Assembly: GCA_963070105.1 (NCBI GenBank)
Contig: OY718807.1
Span: 1,503,001 to 1,567,000 of the forward strand
Length of the DNA stretch: 64,000 bases
DNA from: Litomosoides sigmodontis
Taxonomy: Eukaryota > Nematoda > Chromadorea > Rhabditida > Onchocercidae
Direction: 5' to 3'
Part shown: positions 23,234 to 36,200 of the stretch, piece after piece
How the letters are laid out: each line of letters opens with the position of its first letter
How positions within the stretch are numbered: position 1 is the first letter of the stretch
Translations under genes and position numbers: made by a program
Notes under the pieces: generated by a model
What the model was told of the DNA's origin: nothing
What the model saw: the letters and a program-made list of their open reading frames with translations, nothing else
Databases searched by the model: none

Positions 23234-24780
23234 TTAAGGATTCAAATCAGGTATATGTGCAACTTTTCGAGGTTCACGTGCACCTGTTATTGTTGATTTC
23301 ACTTCATTAAAAGAACATGGCACCATTCGTTCACCCAAATCACCGATACCGCTCACAACACCCAATTCATCTTCTACCGTACTGAGTAAATATGAATGTT
23401 GATTATCACCAAAACCAATGACACGTGCTAGAATAATATCACCAGGATGTACACATTGCTCCAGTTTTATCTGAAGAAAGAAAGCATATAAGACACCTTA
23501 AGAGTTTGTTTCCTCACATATGTTTGTATATGACAATTTTATGTCACGTGAAAGTATAGAAGCAACATAGCATGCATAAATTCATTCCAAAATTATTAAA
23601 ATTTCTGTAACACTTATAAAACTCAATAATTAAACAGAAATAAAAAAACTTCACTTTCTCTTTCTCGATAGGCATTATATCTTCTTTCCTTAATATTCCA
23701 TTAAATTCGTGAGATAAAGCAGAACATTCTACGCAGTGTATCGCACATTTGGCAAATTTTTGACCAATGTTTTGTACCTAAAAAACAAAATTTTACAATA
23801 GCAATTAATTTTATTCCTTCCCTAATAACTACTCTAACACTATCCATATCCAAGAAACGAACATTTCACACGTTTAATCAACATGTAAAGCAATATACAA
23901 GATAAACTGCCGTTTTACAATTTACCAGCAGTGTTATTCACTGTTTTGCAATAAGCACATCGAGTCACTCGATATTTTACAAAACTTTTAACGTTCAGTT
24001 AAGGATTTTCTTTTATTCCTTAGGACCCTTTGTTTTTCACTTCAGTTTTTCACTTATGACCTTCCCATGTAACCACACAAAAACTGAACATCAAGGAAAA
24101 TCAACCTGTGCAGTCACAATACATCCAACAAACGGCATAACATGCCGTTTTTCTTTTTCCGATTCTCGTCGTACTTCCACAATTTTCGTTTCTTTACCGC
24201 GCTGCAAAACAAGATTACAGGAATAAGCAGTAGTAGAATAGCAATATCATTTATTTCTATTTTTAAAAATAAGGTAGTGGCATTGATGGACAAGCAATCA
24301 AAGCCAATTTCCAAACGAAATTTTTTCCTCTCTTCGCATACATTGAACAAAAAACGAAAATGACCTTTAAAATTTTTCAAATACGGCAAAATAGCTGTGA
24401 GTTAAAAAAAAATGCCTTCATATTTCGGAATAAAGAATAAGTGAACCGCTAGGCCCATATGCTCTCTTCTTTTTATCAACGACTGCTACATTTCCTACTA
24501 TCTAATACTACTATCTAATCTTGATAACTCGAAACCGCGTGGAATCAAATGTGTAAATATCGAATAAATCATTTCCATGTTTGCCTAAAATTAAAAAACT
24601 TACCTCTACAGTTGTATACATATGTAGAGTACCAGCTAACGATGCATAAATATGTCCGAACAATTCATAAGTTCCAATACCTGCTTTTAACTGCTCGCTA
24701 ATAGGAAACAAACGATCACCTGGTATCACATACTTACTGCATCCTTCACCTGTGGAGCATGTATTGCTACTTCCATCCAT
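23234..24780 (-). CDS. EXOSC1: Exosome complex component CSL4
   Basis: Four exons, 24780-24604, 24201-24106, 23777-23655 and 23470-23234, in phase, give 210 residues (human 195). The N-terminal domain starts with KYVIPGDRL and has GTYELFGHIYASLAG, matching the CIPGERL...GTYTRHGYIFSSLAG region of human CSL4. The S1-type middle contains FAKCAIH, FNGILRKEDI and HPGDIILARVIGFGD, and the C-terminal part contains YLLSTVEDELGVV. CSL4 is one of three S1/KH cap proteins that sit on the RNA exosome ring and guide RNA to the nucleases, in nucleus and cytoplasm. A TTTTAG acceptor ends exactly at the ATG, which suggests trans-splicing with essentially no other 5' leader. The gene is divergent from ZC3H3. 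Confidence 0.92.
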
Positions 24781-24782
24781 CT

Positions 24783-25414
24783 AAAACATTCATCGTACAC
24801 ACACACGCGTAAATAATATAGTATAAATGATTAGAATTTGCACGAGAGCATTAGTTAGAAAGAGAAACATTTACGAGTGTCAAACGAAATCTACAAAGTT
24901 TTCAAAAAAATTTCAAAAGCTAACAAAACTGAAATCATTATTTTTCATCTAAAAAATTCATCAGTTACTTGGAAAACGCTTTTAATGAAGGAGAGACTTT
25001 GTGCAAAGCAATGTCTTAAAAGATTAAAGAGAAAAGGTCACACACAGGTCAAGATCCTCCTTACAAACTCCGATGGAAAATCATCCTTTGGTCTCACCAA
25101 ACCACATCTCATTGGATTACTATTTGTAGTGTGGTCGGTGACGTATTCGTCCTGGAGTGGGGCCAACAAATAGAGTCCCGTGTGCTCTGCTATTGAGTGG
25201 CGGTTTGACGTGTGGTTGCGTCTTAAATAAAGTCGCTTAAATCAATACAAGGGTTGTTGCTGCAGTTACACGGTTTTAAATATAAGTAAAAGTATCGGTA
25301 TTTTTCATTACCTGGCAGAAGACATATCTTATGTTCCTTCTGTTTTCACCTTTAGAGAGTGGGTTATTGTAATTTTCAAGTTTAAAAATGATAAATGGAT
25401 CAATCTGTAATTAC
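24783..25414. promoter_or_regulatory. Divergent promoter region of EXOSC1 and ZC3H3
   Basis: The two genes point away from each other across about 650 bp, so this interval must hold both promoters. It includes an open frame of 98 codons (24877-25173, plus strand) with no family match or splice context, which I do not call a gene. Confidence 0.5.
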
Positions 25415-25429
25415 AGTACTTGAAATTAC

Positions 25430-28400
25430 ATGTCATGTCGGCATGGATTTCGTGATGGGCGAAATGGGTTGGTGGATTTAACACAGCATCGGTCTACATT
25501 ACCCTTGAAGGTATATCTCATTGAAATTTCGTTCGTGTTGACAAAGAAATTAAGATAATTTGAATTTTGTTGGATCAGTACCTGGTTCCTGCCGAATAAT
25601 TCTCATTTTTGATTGTTTTCGTTAGGTTGTGGACTTCTAGCGGAATAATGTTCATGTGAAAAAGTCTCTTCGTGGCGCAGTTTGTTCATGATCTCCTGCT
25701 ACCGAGTATTACTGATTTGTTTTGTTCTCTCAACAGATAACAATCTTAGTACTCTTAAATGGATTATAGATTAAAGTTGGATTCGATGCGCTATCCTTAC
25801 CTCCATCGCCGCTGCCTCTACGCCTACCTGTACCACCACCATATCAGCCATCAACATCTTCAATTTTGCCTGATCCTAAACCGTTACAACTAACAGCAAG
25901 TAATAACCCATTTATAACAGGTGATTTCACTCACTATACTTCAGTCAGAGCTGTATTTTCCAATTAATACCTCCAAAATTCATTTTAGACAAATAAAGTT
26001 ATTAATTTGATTCATTAGAATTCCACGTGCCATCATGTGATTAGTCTTGATTTCTCCAAGACTCATGTAATTGACCAGTTAACTGCGTTTAAAATTTCTG
26101 CAGGGAAATGAGGGCAGCAAAAGGTAAAGGTGAAAAATGGACATTCTTATTTAGTGGATAATCCAATATTTCGAAATGATACCGCCTGGTGTTGGCGGTT
26201 CAGAAGTTCTCAACTGTGTAAATCATTACTTGAGATGGATGAACTACATGTTATCAATTTATTTCATCCCATACTTAAGGATAGTTTTGCAGGTTCCTAC
26301 TGGCAGAATACACAGCAATTTTACGAGCCATTAACTACTGAAATGAATAAAAGTCAGTTTGTTTTGTATGCAATAAGATTTTTACTTTTTTTCATATTTC
26401 TTGAATCAAGCATATGATGGGAGTATATGATTTCACAATTCGATGTCCTCTGAAGCACTTGGTTTTGCTTGACCACTTTTGGCTACTTAATACTTTATGA
26501 AATGCATTGCTTTAATTCTTTGCTAATTTACAGTGCAATATCATGAACCGTTATATGCCTCTAATGTAACACAAACGCACTCTGAACCGAGGACTTATGT
26601 TCGTTTAATTAAGTCTCCACCATTGCCACCTGAGGTATCAGAACGCTTTCGTAACATATCTCGATTGAGTGCTATAGCATGGCACTACGTATTATGTATA
26701 ATTAGAGGAATTATATCAGTTTTATGTTTAGAAAACTTTTTAGAATTATATTTTCAGCTTGGTGTGCCAATGAAGCGGACTACTGTCACATTGCAAATTA
26801 CTAACTTTAACACAGGTTCGTTAAGGGTTTTACTGTAGGCTTAGTATTTCTTATAATTATTTATATATGAAAGACTTGAAAAAGTTTTGCAGAATTTATT
26901 ATTTACATTTTACAGATACTAATACTCGGCATGGTGGAAAAAGTACCCTTCAGAGCGATCAACAGGTTAGCTTACTTTATGAGGACAGAAAGATGATTTA
27001 GCGGTACCATATATTTTGTTTTCTGCATCTATTAAAAATGTAGCGATACGATATTGATAATCGATTAATTTAGTTTAATTTACTCTTTCATGGACTGTCA
27101 TTTTTTAATGTTTGAATGATGTTTGAAAGAACGATGTATTAATGTCGATTGTAAAATGTGGACTGAAACTTGTGGATGGAAGCGAATAGTTCATACTAAT
27201 TAATCACATAATGTTATAGATGATTCAGTCAACCGATTTCATTGGACAAAAAACGAAGTTTATTACCGGTAAGTCGCATTTTTGCTGTTCAATTTGTATT
27301 GTACACTATTAAAGAAAACGAGAGGTGAAATGAGAGATACATTTGTGTTAGTGATTCGTCTGACGTTTCAAGTCTTTGGCTCACAGTACCTGATTAGTCA
27401 CTGTTAGCGAAATTCAGGATTTGAAAGAGAGGAAGCAGTTCCAAATGAAAGCAGCCTAACTATGCGATCACAATTCAGAGGAAAAATATTTAAGTTACCG
27501 GAAAACTGTGGACGCCCCCAATCCTCAGAAGGACGCACATTCCCTTTGAAAATTCGGACTGAAGATGTGAATTATGATAGTAGCGATTATAACGAATCTC
27601 AACCTGAAAAGGTATGCAATTTTTGAAGATGTTAATGACAGAAATGCATGAAATCATGGCAGCGTCTCTTGCGTGATACTTCAAAATTGGGCTCTGTTCT
27701 TTTTTCGAAGATTTGGTCTTTACTTCCTTAGGTGCCTTGTAGAGAAGTATTTAGAGAAGCATTTGTTTTTTAACTTGTTAGTTTTTTTTTCACAGTATGG
27801 TCTCTTGACTCATATTCGTTATCTGCAGAAACATTGCTTTAAGCAGTACATCTGAATGACTATAACTGTTGTTTTCAGGATTCGTATTACAATAGTCCAG
27901 ATTCGTCGTTTAAGCCTACGTCTGTAAAACGCTCATTGCCTGATCAGCCTCCAGCTGTTATTCGTACTGCTACTAAAATTGTACGTAAAGTCGCTCATCC
28001 CACACAAAAGATTCTCTCTCCGGATCTCACTATCGCTAACAGTGAAGACTCCTGTATGTTTATAAATTGCTGCCCTATGTGAACTCCATTTTTTTGGCTT
28101 TTCATAACAGAATAGTGTTCATCTATGATATCTTCTTGCTTCAGCTAATGTCGTAGAATGTGCTCATCCGAATGCAGTTGTAGCGTCGAATACAGTAAAA
28201 GCAACAAAGCGTCTTCCCTCCAGCGGGACAATGTCAAAAAATGGCATGTCATGGAGGAGGCGACAAGCAAAGGAAGGCTTAGGGGTTGAGAATGAAATGC
28301 CTGTAAGTTTTTTCTATTGTAAATATTCGTTGTGCATCAGGATCATAAATTGGTATCCCTTTTTAAACTGATTTTTATTGTAGAAGTGGTTTTTGTCTTG

Positions 28401-30987
28401 TAGTTATTCGTTATTTCTATGTATACTATGTATTATATTTTTATTTTATATTTCTATGTATTATTTCTATGTCTCTGAATGAGGCACAAACTGTATACAT
28501 AGAAATAACAGATAGCTACAAAATTAAAGGTGAATGGAAGTTTTTGTTTCAGCGGACTGCACTGATGCGTAACGTTTCATTTAAAAGACAAAGAATAAAT
28601 CGTCGACTTCGCAGGATTAAAGGTGAATATAAACGTTTGTAGCGTTATCCAGTTTTAATGTGGAATTCAGATTGGTTTTGCTAAGCACATTTTATTCTCT
28701 AGTCCTATTGTATTTGGACAGCTAAATTTAATTGTAATTCTTTTTAGTATTTTTTAACTTAATATCATTTTCAATTACAAGAAAGGGTTTTTGAAGATAA
28801 ATTGTATACCGAGTCGTCTAATGAATGTTTCGAGTTTGCGGAACATGGTCATTGTGTAGCTGGTGTATTTTGTTCCTTCGACCACGATGGTAATTCCACG
28901 CATAGGATGACAAAGATTTGCAGCAAGTAAGATTTCATTTTACTTTGAGTCGTGCTTGGAATTTGCCAGGTTCATTCTGTTATTAAAGTGTATGTCCGGG
29001 CAATATAATAATTGTGCATGAAGAACTAGGAGGTTCGTTGCACATTGTATATGAATTTCAGATTACTGTTGGGTTTATGTCGCGGTCACTGTGGACGAAC
29101 TCATTGCCTTTCCTCACATCAAATGCCTATTTGTGATTATTTTGTGCGCCTTACGTGTTCCGATGAGCACTGTTCATATTTACATGTTAAACATGCTGTT
29201 GGTAGCAAGCCATGTGAAGATTTCAATCGAGGAGTTTGCAAAAAAGGCTCCAGCGTATGTTATTGGATTGAGACTTTTTTTTTCACTTTAGGTGAAAAGT
29301 TTCCTTTTTCAGTTATTTGGCGATGACGTAAACTTTGTATTGAGGATGCAACTTCATGTGCTAATTCTATCGGTTGAATTCACATGCATTCTTTGAAAAA
29401 TGTCTAATCTTCTTTCTGAGCCATGATGTTATTGAAATATATGAAGTGGAAAAGTAAAGGCAAAAGATGGAAGAGAAGTAAAGAATTTGTATAAGGCATG
29501 TGTGAGGGATATATAGGTGCACCACACTTAATTTGGAGAAAAGAGAAGTGATTGCATGACATTTGAAAATTGATCACTTCCTGCAGTCTTAAATTTTTAG
29601 CTAATGAGCTTGTTATACAACTTGTCAAAAAACCATTACTTTAACTAAATTTCAGTGTTCATCTCCTCATCGTTACTACTATTCGGTGATTAAGAAGAAG
29701 AGTGATAGACTTGAAATGTCTAACGTATCGCAAGTGCCTTTACGTCATGCCGAAGCAATTAGGAGGTTTCTTGCTGCATATTTTAGGCAGAATGTGAACA
29801 AAGCTCTAAAATTTCAATTGAATTCGAAATGTAGAATTGTACTTGATATTAAGACTTTTTTCATTTCCACATAACTTAAACTGAAAAAAGCAACTGTTCG
29901 ATAATGAATAGTAAGTAATATGCAGTGAAGGAATCGATTATGAAGAATGTGATGTAGATAAGAAGTGTACGTTGCAGTGGATATTATGAGGTAAGTTTTT
30001 TTTTTTTTTGTAGCTTTTATACAAATAATATAAGGAAGCTTTTTATTTTCGTTCATTTTTTTCATAGTTTGAAGAAAATTCTGCATTATTTCGTCTGATG
30101 AATATTCAACGTATTTGATTTTATATTCAGGAAGTTTGAATCTTCATTAACAACCTAGCAATACTTGTAAAAATTTTTTATTAACGGCCTGATTTGAATC
30201 TGTTTTAAATGGTAACAACGGACATACATTTTCCAAGGTACGCATTGCAGTTATTAATGTTTCCCATTCTACAAATACCATTTCAGGAAAGGATTAGAAC
30301 ATCTTCATTTATTCGGTAAATTTCAGTTTATAAATATTTTTTAGTGGTACGTCATTTTTTATTATTTTTCTCTTGTTTTAATATAAACCAGTACTCAAGC
30401 AGGAACGTTTCAGAGAAAATTTGTTCAAATTCGTTTTATAAACTTATGTAGGCAGTCGGTTTTCCACTCATTATTGTAAGAACGATGCATATTTTCCTTT
30501 TTATCGCATTTTGTTTTTTTTCTTCAACATTCTTCACTGGGTGGGGCAACTGAAAGTGGAATAATGATTACGAATAGTTGTTTTTTTCTAAGTAAATGGC
30601 AATTATTCTTTCATAATAACTGTAATGTTGTATTCTCCATAATAACTGTAATGGTGTAAAAGAAATCATTCTGCTAGGCATAGAATGGTTATATATGAAT
30701 GTGTTAGTCATTTGGTAGTATAGTGAGCAGTGTCTCAGAATGAGAGAGATTTCTTAAAGCCAAGATATTCATCACACTTCTCACAATTCCAACGCTTCGC
30801 TTGAAAACTGTTGTATGATGATTATTAATGAATTTTCTCTGAAATTTATGACTGTTAATTCAGAGTTAGTTGATCGAACAATAATTTTGTTTTGTTTTTT
30901 TCTTTTCAGAAATTTTCGGAAGGCATTTTCGATGAATTATTGTCCGAGCACAACGATCACAAAGTGGTGCGAGCACAACCAACGTAA
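25430..30987 (+). CDS. ZC3H3: CCCH zinc-finger protein, ZC3H3-like
   Basis: Proposed exons are 25430-25510, 25770-25920, 26293-26352, 26534-26634, 26758-26815, 26916-26965, 27220-27268, 27418-27611, 27879-28053, 28145-28302, 28553-28622, 28782-28926, 29062-29254, 29656-29793 and 30910-30987, giving about 566 residues, all in phase. The N-terminal 350 residues are low-complexity and proline-rich early on (LSLPPSPLPLRLPVPPP). Four CCCH fingers follow: CFEFAEHGHCVAGVFCSFDH, a divergent ICSKLLLGLCRGHC...CLSSH, ICDYFVRLTCSDEHCSYLH, and CEDFNRGVCKKGSSCSSPH. ZC3H3 proteins act in nuclear poly(A) addition and mRNA export. The basic run RRLRRIK before the fingers could be a nuclear signal. The last exon (KFSEGIFDELLSEHNDHK) is flanked by TTTTCAG. 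If it is not used, the frame ends at 29874 instead. Confidence 0.75.
28410..28509. repeat. 17 bp perfect inverted repeat in a ZC3H3 intron
   Basis: GTTATTTCTATGTATAC at 28410-28426 is exactly inverted at 28493-28509, with about 66 bp between. The spacer holds more partial copies of the TTTCTATGTAT arm. It could be a hairpin or a worn MITE; no terminal duplication was seen. Confidence 0.6.
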
Positions 30988-31406
30988 CATCGTAGTTCGG
31001 TAAGCTTGTGCGATTATGCTTTTTGTTGCTGGTGTTTATAGAAATGTATATATATACATATATTTATATATATGTATATGATGTATATAGATAGTGAATG
31101 TTTTGAACATGCAGTAATCTTTCTCCTCTTATCTCTTCATTAGTGCCGCATGGTAGTGTGAAAAAAGGAAAACTGAAAGTGTATGGTTTTGAAATCTCTT
31201 GATCCCAGTGGAAATAGAAATTATGTAAAAACTTGTCATTCTTTACACAACATGATTGATTTACATACGGTCTCCACTTCTTTCCTTGTCTTCTCAGCCT
31301 TCCACATTGCTGTCGACGTGCGAAGTGGATGGACATCTTCGTGAATTACGCATCATGTAAAAATTCGTTAGAATAGCTAACGAAAGACAAGTGAGCCAGG
31401 TGACGT
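30988..31406. other. Spacer between ZC3H3 and the minus-strand candidate
   Basis: It holds an AT dinucleotide-like tract (about 31046-31090, TATATATACATATATTTATATA) and nothing that reads as a gene. Confidence 0.5.
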
Positions 31407-31687
31407 CTAGTCCGATGGCGTATGTCTAAGTCGTATTTCGTGATGCTTTTCAATGTCAACCAAGAAATAAGTGGTCTGCTAAAAGAAAAAACAGGAATAC
31501 CGTATTCCAGTCTTTTCCCTTCTAGCAGACTACCTATTTCTGAACATGCAGTGATGTTTTATAACCGTATTACCTGGAGTTGACAGAGATACTTTCCATC
31601 TTTTTTGCGTCTGGAAGATAGCAGTATCGGCTCAACACTTTCAACTTTGGAGTCGTTATACTTCGCAGTTGCAGTGGAAATATCCAT
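31407..31687 (-). CDS. Small unrecognised two-exon protein or gene end
   Basis: Exons 31687-31574 and 31478-31407 join in phase 0 across a 95 bp intron with a CAG/GTAATA donor and a TTCTTTTAG acceptor, giving 61 residues. The protein is charged: MDISTATAKYNDSKVESVE, then SSRRKKDGKYLCQLQ, then TTYFLVDIEKHHEIRLRH. No family is recognised. The open frame extends upstream of the ATG to about 31745 behind an AACAG, so this could be the 3' part of a longer gene. It lies antisense between ZC3H3 and the PAN/TSP1 gene. Confidence 0.35.
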
Positions 31688-31745
31688 GAGTGAATAGAGA
31701 TGGTGTTTACTATTTGGAGTACTGTTATTGCATAAAATATCAGGA

Positions 31746-33249
31746 AATTTCAAATAAAAGTGCAATGTGGTTGTTATTGGTTGCATCACGAAAAGGCCTT
31801 GGTGCGGAGAGGTTTTCTTTCTTTTTCTCGGTAACTACCGGGCAATTGCTAGTCGTTGAAATACATGCAAAAAGAACGACAGTTGTTAGAAATTTGTTAG
31901 TGAGAATACGGTTGTTGAGGGGAATTATAAAAAGAATGTTGATGGAATTTGAAGAAAAAATCTTTCAGAATTGGAACATTTCACAATCGTTCATCTTACC
32001 CTCATTTTTACTAATCGTTGTCAATAAGAAAGGTTGCACATATGTCTTTCAAATAGTTCCCAAAAATGTCGGAAGTAATCTAATGGACCTTAAAGGGCGA
32101 TGTGATATCATCACTTACTGAATCACAATTTCAAAGACCTGACGCTAATATGGTACAAATGATTTTGAGTTAGTTCTTACATCTCCAATGAATCTGTGAG
32201 AATAAATGGGGAATGTTTATGAAGTTTTCAGAGATTGAAAATGAAAGGACCTTTACGGAATTACTTTATTAATTCTTGCTATTAAAATGGTATTTATGAG
32301 CAAGAAAACTAGGCGATCAAAATCAGGAACGTGGCTAATTCTGTATCAACTATGTGGACTGTGGCGTACAAGTGGTAATCCTCGCTGACCAAAATAAGTG
32401 TCTAATTGTGAAATTGATTTTCAAGTGGTGTGATCGATTTTAGTCGTGAGTAATAATCGGTCGGCTTTAAAAGGAACAGTGTTTTGACCAACTGATATGA
32501 CCACCTTTAGCAGCTCAGAAATGGATGGATAATTGGTATAAGACGTATAAAGGAGGTAATTGAGCCAATCTCTTAAGTTGAAAACTCATTTTATTAAGCG
32601 TATTGAATATCACCGCATTGTACGATAGTGATATTCCGCTGTGAGATTCGAATAATCTTAGTCCTGTATTATTAACAGTTTTAATGAACACGAAGAATGT
32701 TAATTCAATCAACGAAAAAGGAAGTGTTGAAAATATGAACTTTACATATTATTATTAAAATTTCCAGTCATCAGCAGTGCTCACAATTTGGCAAATTATT
32801 TAGCGGATATGTTTGAATACAAAAAAAAAGGAAAGGAAATAAAAAGCTAAAAGGGCAGACAGAGGCGGAGTTTCATTGCGAAAAAGTTTTCGCTTCCGAA
32901 AGATTACTTATGATTAAGGATGATAAAGGGTATTAGCTGAGCTTACACGATAGTTGCCAGCGTAGTGAACGTAACGTCCGGAAGCTACGTAAGAATGGTG
33001 AAACATCTGGAGAAGATTCTGCGCGTTCGGATGACATCCTTCATCGTTCTTTCACTTCTTCACTCCTTCCTCAGTGGTTTGTTGTTGTTTTAAACTGCTC
33101 TTTCACTAAACATTCCCCTCCCATCGCCTCTTCCTTCTTCCTATTTTGCTAATTACTTTTGTTCATATTTTTTGTTACTCATATATAACTTATCACTGCT
33201 ATCACGGCGAACAACTCTTGCCGTTATCAGTCTCCCTATAGTTGCAATC
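31746..33249. other. Region upstream of the PAN/TSP1 gene
   Basis: About 1.5 kb. A 143-codon plus-strand open frame at 31690-32121 has no codon bias, family match or splice context. A purine-rich and CpG-containing patch at about 32820-33010 may be promoter DNA for the plus-strand gene that starts near 33250. Confidence 0.35.
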
Positions 33250-36200
33250 ATGCTAATTATCATGTCGCTAATTATCAACACCGTGCAGGTGAGGGGTAAG
33301 TACCTTCAGTTGATTTGGGATCGCATCACTTACCTCATAGTAAATCCATCACTAATATAAGAGAGGAATTGTAGAGTAAGTGCATTCCGGATAAGTTACA
33401 CATTTAAGCTTTCGAAACAACGATTTAAGTAAGAACTTGCTCGTCCATCATCTAATTAAAGATCTGAGAAGTCGTGAATGGAAGAAAAAAAACAAATACA
33501 ATTCTTTTTGTGGTGCAGTTGCTGCTAAATAGTAATCATATATTATTTTAAAAATTTGAATTACTTAATTCCTAAATGAAATAAATGCGTGCACTTAAGT
33601 TAGGAAAGTGGTGATTCTAAATAAATTAAAAATAAAATTAGGAAACAAATAAAATATTCAAAAATAAAGGTATGGTAGTCCTAGAGAGCTTTGTGAGACT
33701 AGAAAAAAACAACCTAAATAATTTCCGGTAATTTAACAGAGGATTTTAATTGCTTTGTTTCACGTAAAAATTGCTAGTTTTAAGCGTCGAAACGTCATGC
33801 GTTAAATTTGAAACAACTGACAGTTGAATATCCATGAAAAAAAGAAGCTAAACATTTGGTTGAAATTAGCGGCAAGGCGATAGATCCGTTGATTAAAAGA
33901 TTAATTTCCTGTTTATTTTAAGAGTCTAGGCTATATTTTTTTAATTTAGAAATTTAAACGAGAAATTAGTAGCCATCAATTGCTGTTACCCTAGGAAACT
34001 TACACCGTCAATACTACGATAGCAGCTATCGAAGCAATGTGCTAACAACAAAAATGAGACTTTACAGGAGCATAACCTCTAGCAGTCATAAAATTTTAAA
34101 GCTTTTCTGATATAATTAAAAAATTCAAAAGCTTTATTTTTATTTTCGGGAGGAATTTGAGAAAATAAATCTTCCCAAAATTTTGATCTGACATTTTCAA
34201 GACATATAAAAAGTAAATTTTATAAATTATCAAAATTAATTGACAGATTTCAAAATTTATTTCATTTCATTCTTCTAGTTCAATCTTAACACAAAAAAAA
34301 TTGTATGGTGTTTTTTCATCCTTAATTCTGCTGTAATGATGCAAATCACATTTCTTTGCTGGATGAATTTTAGAGGAATGAATTCAAAATTAGTGGAATA
34401 TCTCTGAATTCATTTTACATCGTTAGAAAGCGTAATAGCCATAAATTCGCTCTTTTTTTTAATTTCTTTCTTCAAATAAACAGCTGACCGATTAACAATG
34501 CATTATTTTTAAAAAAATGAAAAAAGAATGTTTTACGATTATTTTCACTAATGTGATAGAACTCAATCAATTGAGTTGTGAATTGAAAATTGTTTTGTCA
34601 ATCATTCATCATTCCTTTTATTGAAAAACAAAAATTCCACTTTACTAAATTTTCTCAATTATCAAGAAGAAAAATACTGTAAGCGTGCAGCATACGGTAA
34701 ACCGATAAGTGCATGTAACACAAAAGTATTTAATTGTTTTGTTTGTAACTTATGAGCGAATAACAATATGCCTAGTAGTCAGTCTATTTAATGTTTTAAA
34801 GTACAAATAATGATAATATTTAATAAGATTCTTTCTTGCAGCTTTGATTATTGCAAAATTTTACTAATTTATCAAATTTTAATTTTTAAAAATGAAAGAC
34901 ATGCAAATTTTAGCAAAACAAGAGATGAGTGCTTTCCGTTGCAGGATTATCATGGAATTATTCAAGGAGCAGCGCTAATGGAACTTTGTATGAGATATCA
35001 AGTACGGTAAAAGACGATGAGACAGTCTTGAACAGTGCATCTTCGATGCTTAATACCACGGAAGTAAAGTTAATTTGATGTTAAGTTGAATGACCACTTA
35101 ATTAATCGCAATTTTTGCTTGCACAAAACAACACGTAATGCGCACAAGGAAAATTAGTAGAAAAAGAGGTAGACGAAGAGGGAAATAGAGAGAAGGACAG
35201 AGAGAGAGAGAGAGAGATGTGTGCAAAAGGCTTTCTTTTTCATAGCTAAACAAAATATTTTCTCGTTAATAGAAACACATAGAACAAAACGATCAACTTG
35301 TGCTATAAGTAAGATTACGTGGAATAGTTTTTTAGCTTTACAAAAGTGTGGACACGTTTTACACGTCACAAAAAAGTGTCTCATCGTTTTTTTTCACTTC
35401 ATAGACATACTGTACAACAGCAACAATGCCGTTTTTTTCAGAGATTTTTTCCTTTTTTTCATTATGAAATAGTTCAACAACTCGCAATTGTATGTTAACA
35501 AATCACTTCATTCTTCTAAATTATTTGAGCACAAATTTTTTTTTCAATCACAAAATTATTCTTAATTTTTAAGTTAACTTAATTAAAGTGCAAAATTAAT
35601 TTGTGTATTTGTGGGAAAATTTACAAGCTATCAGGAAGTGCCTTCTAACTTGTTTATATCAGATCACTTTTCGATTCTATAACCGACCGGAAATAGGAAG
35701 ACCGGTTGTTTTCGCTTATTTTTTTTACTTAACACTTCACTACTAATCTCATTTAGATTGAATCACTTTGTCTTCGAATGCATAATAATACAGCGTTTAT
35801 GGGTGTCCAACCATTTGCACGACTTTTGCTTTATTCAGCAAGCGAATGTCGTCGAAACTGTATCGACCTGTACCCGGAATGCGTTGCAGGTACCTTTCAA
35901 AATAGTTGATGAACTTTTGGGTAAATTTAAATTTCATCTGAGCACCTTTAAATGCATAATTACGAATGATTTTCAGTTTATTAATCTTACTTTTCGCAAA
36001 AATAATTTTAATTTTCAACTTGCATTTATATATTGCAAAAAATATTTTTCATTAAAAATCAAAATTTGTAGAATAATTCTAATTTGCAATTTTTTCAAAT
36101 ACAAATATACTTTTCTCTTCCGAATATTTTCAATCACACATTTTTTGTCCGTTTTTGATTTTCAGCCGCATTTTAATTACATTTAAATTTTTAAATTGAT

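Noticed and set aside
24877..25173. 98-codon plus-strand open frame between EXOSC1 and ZC3H3
   Set aside because: No family match; it lies in the shared promoter region and has no acceptor or donor that links to ZC3H3.
26130..26292. Open sequence in front of the third ZC3H3 exon, and a 20 bp element bounded by CTGCAG and GTAAAG at about 26104-26123
   Set aside because: The phases do not fit exon 2; a direct splice from 25920 to 26293 is simpler. It could be an isoform.
31690..32121. 143-codon plus-strand open frame
   Set aside because: No family match, no splice context, AT-driven composition, and it overlaps the better minus-strand candidate.
35758..36186. 142-codon plus-strand open frame
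   Set aside because: It covers the PAN exon in the wrong frame; the correct frame gives the Cys pattern and joins the next exon.
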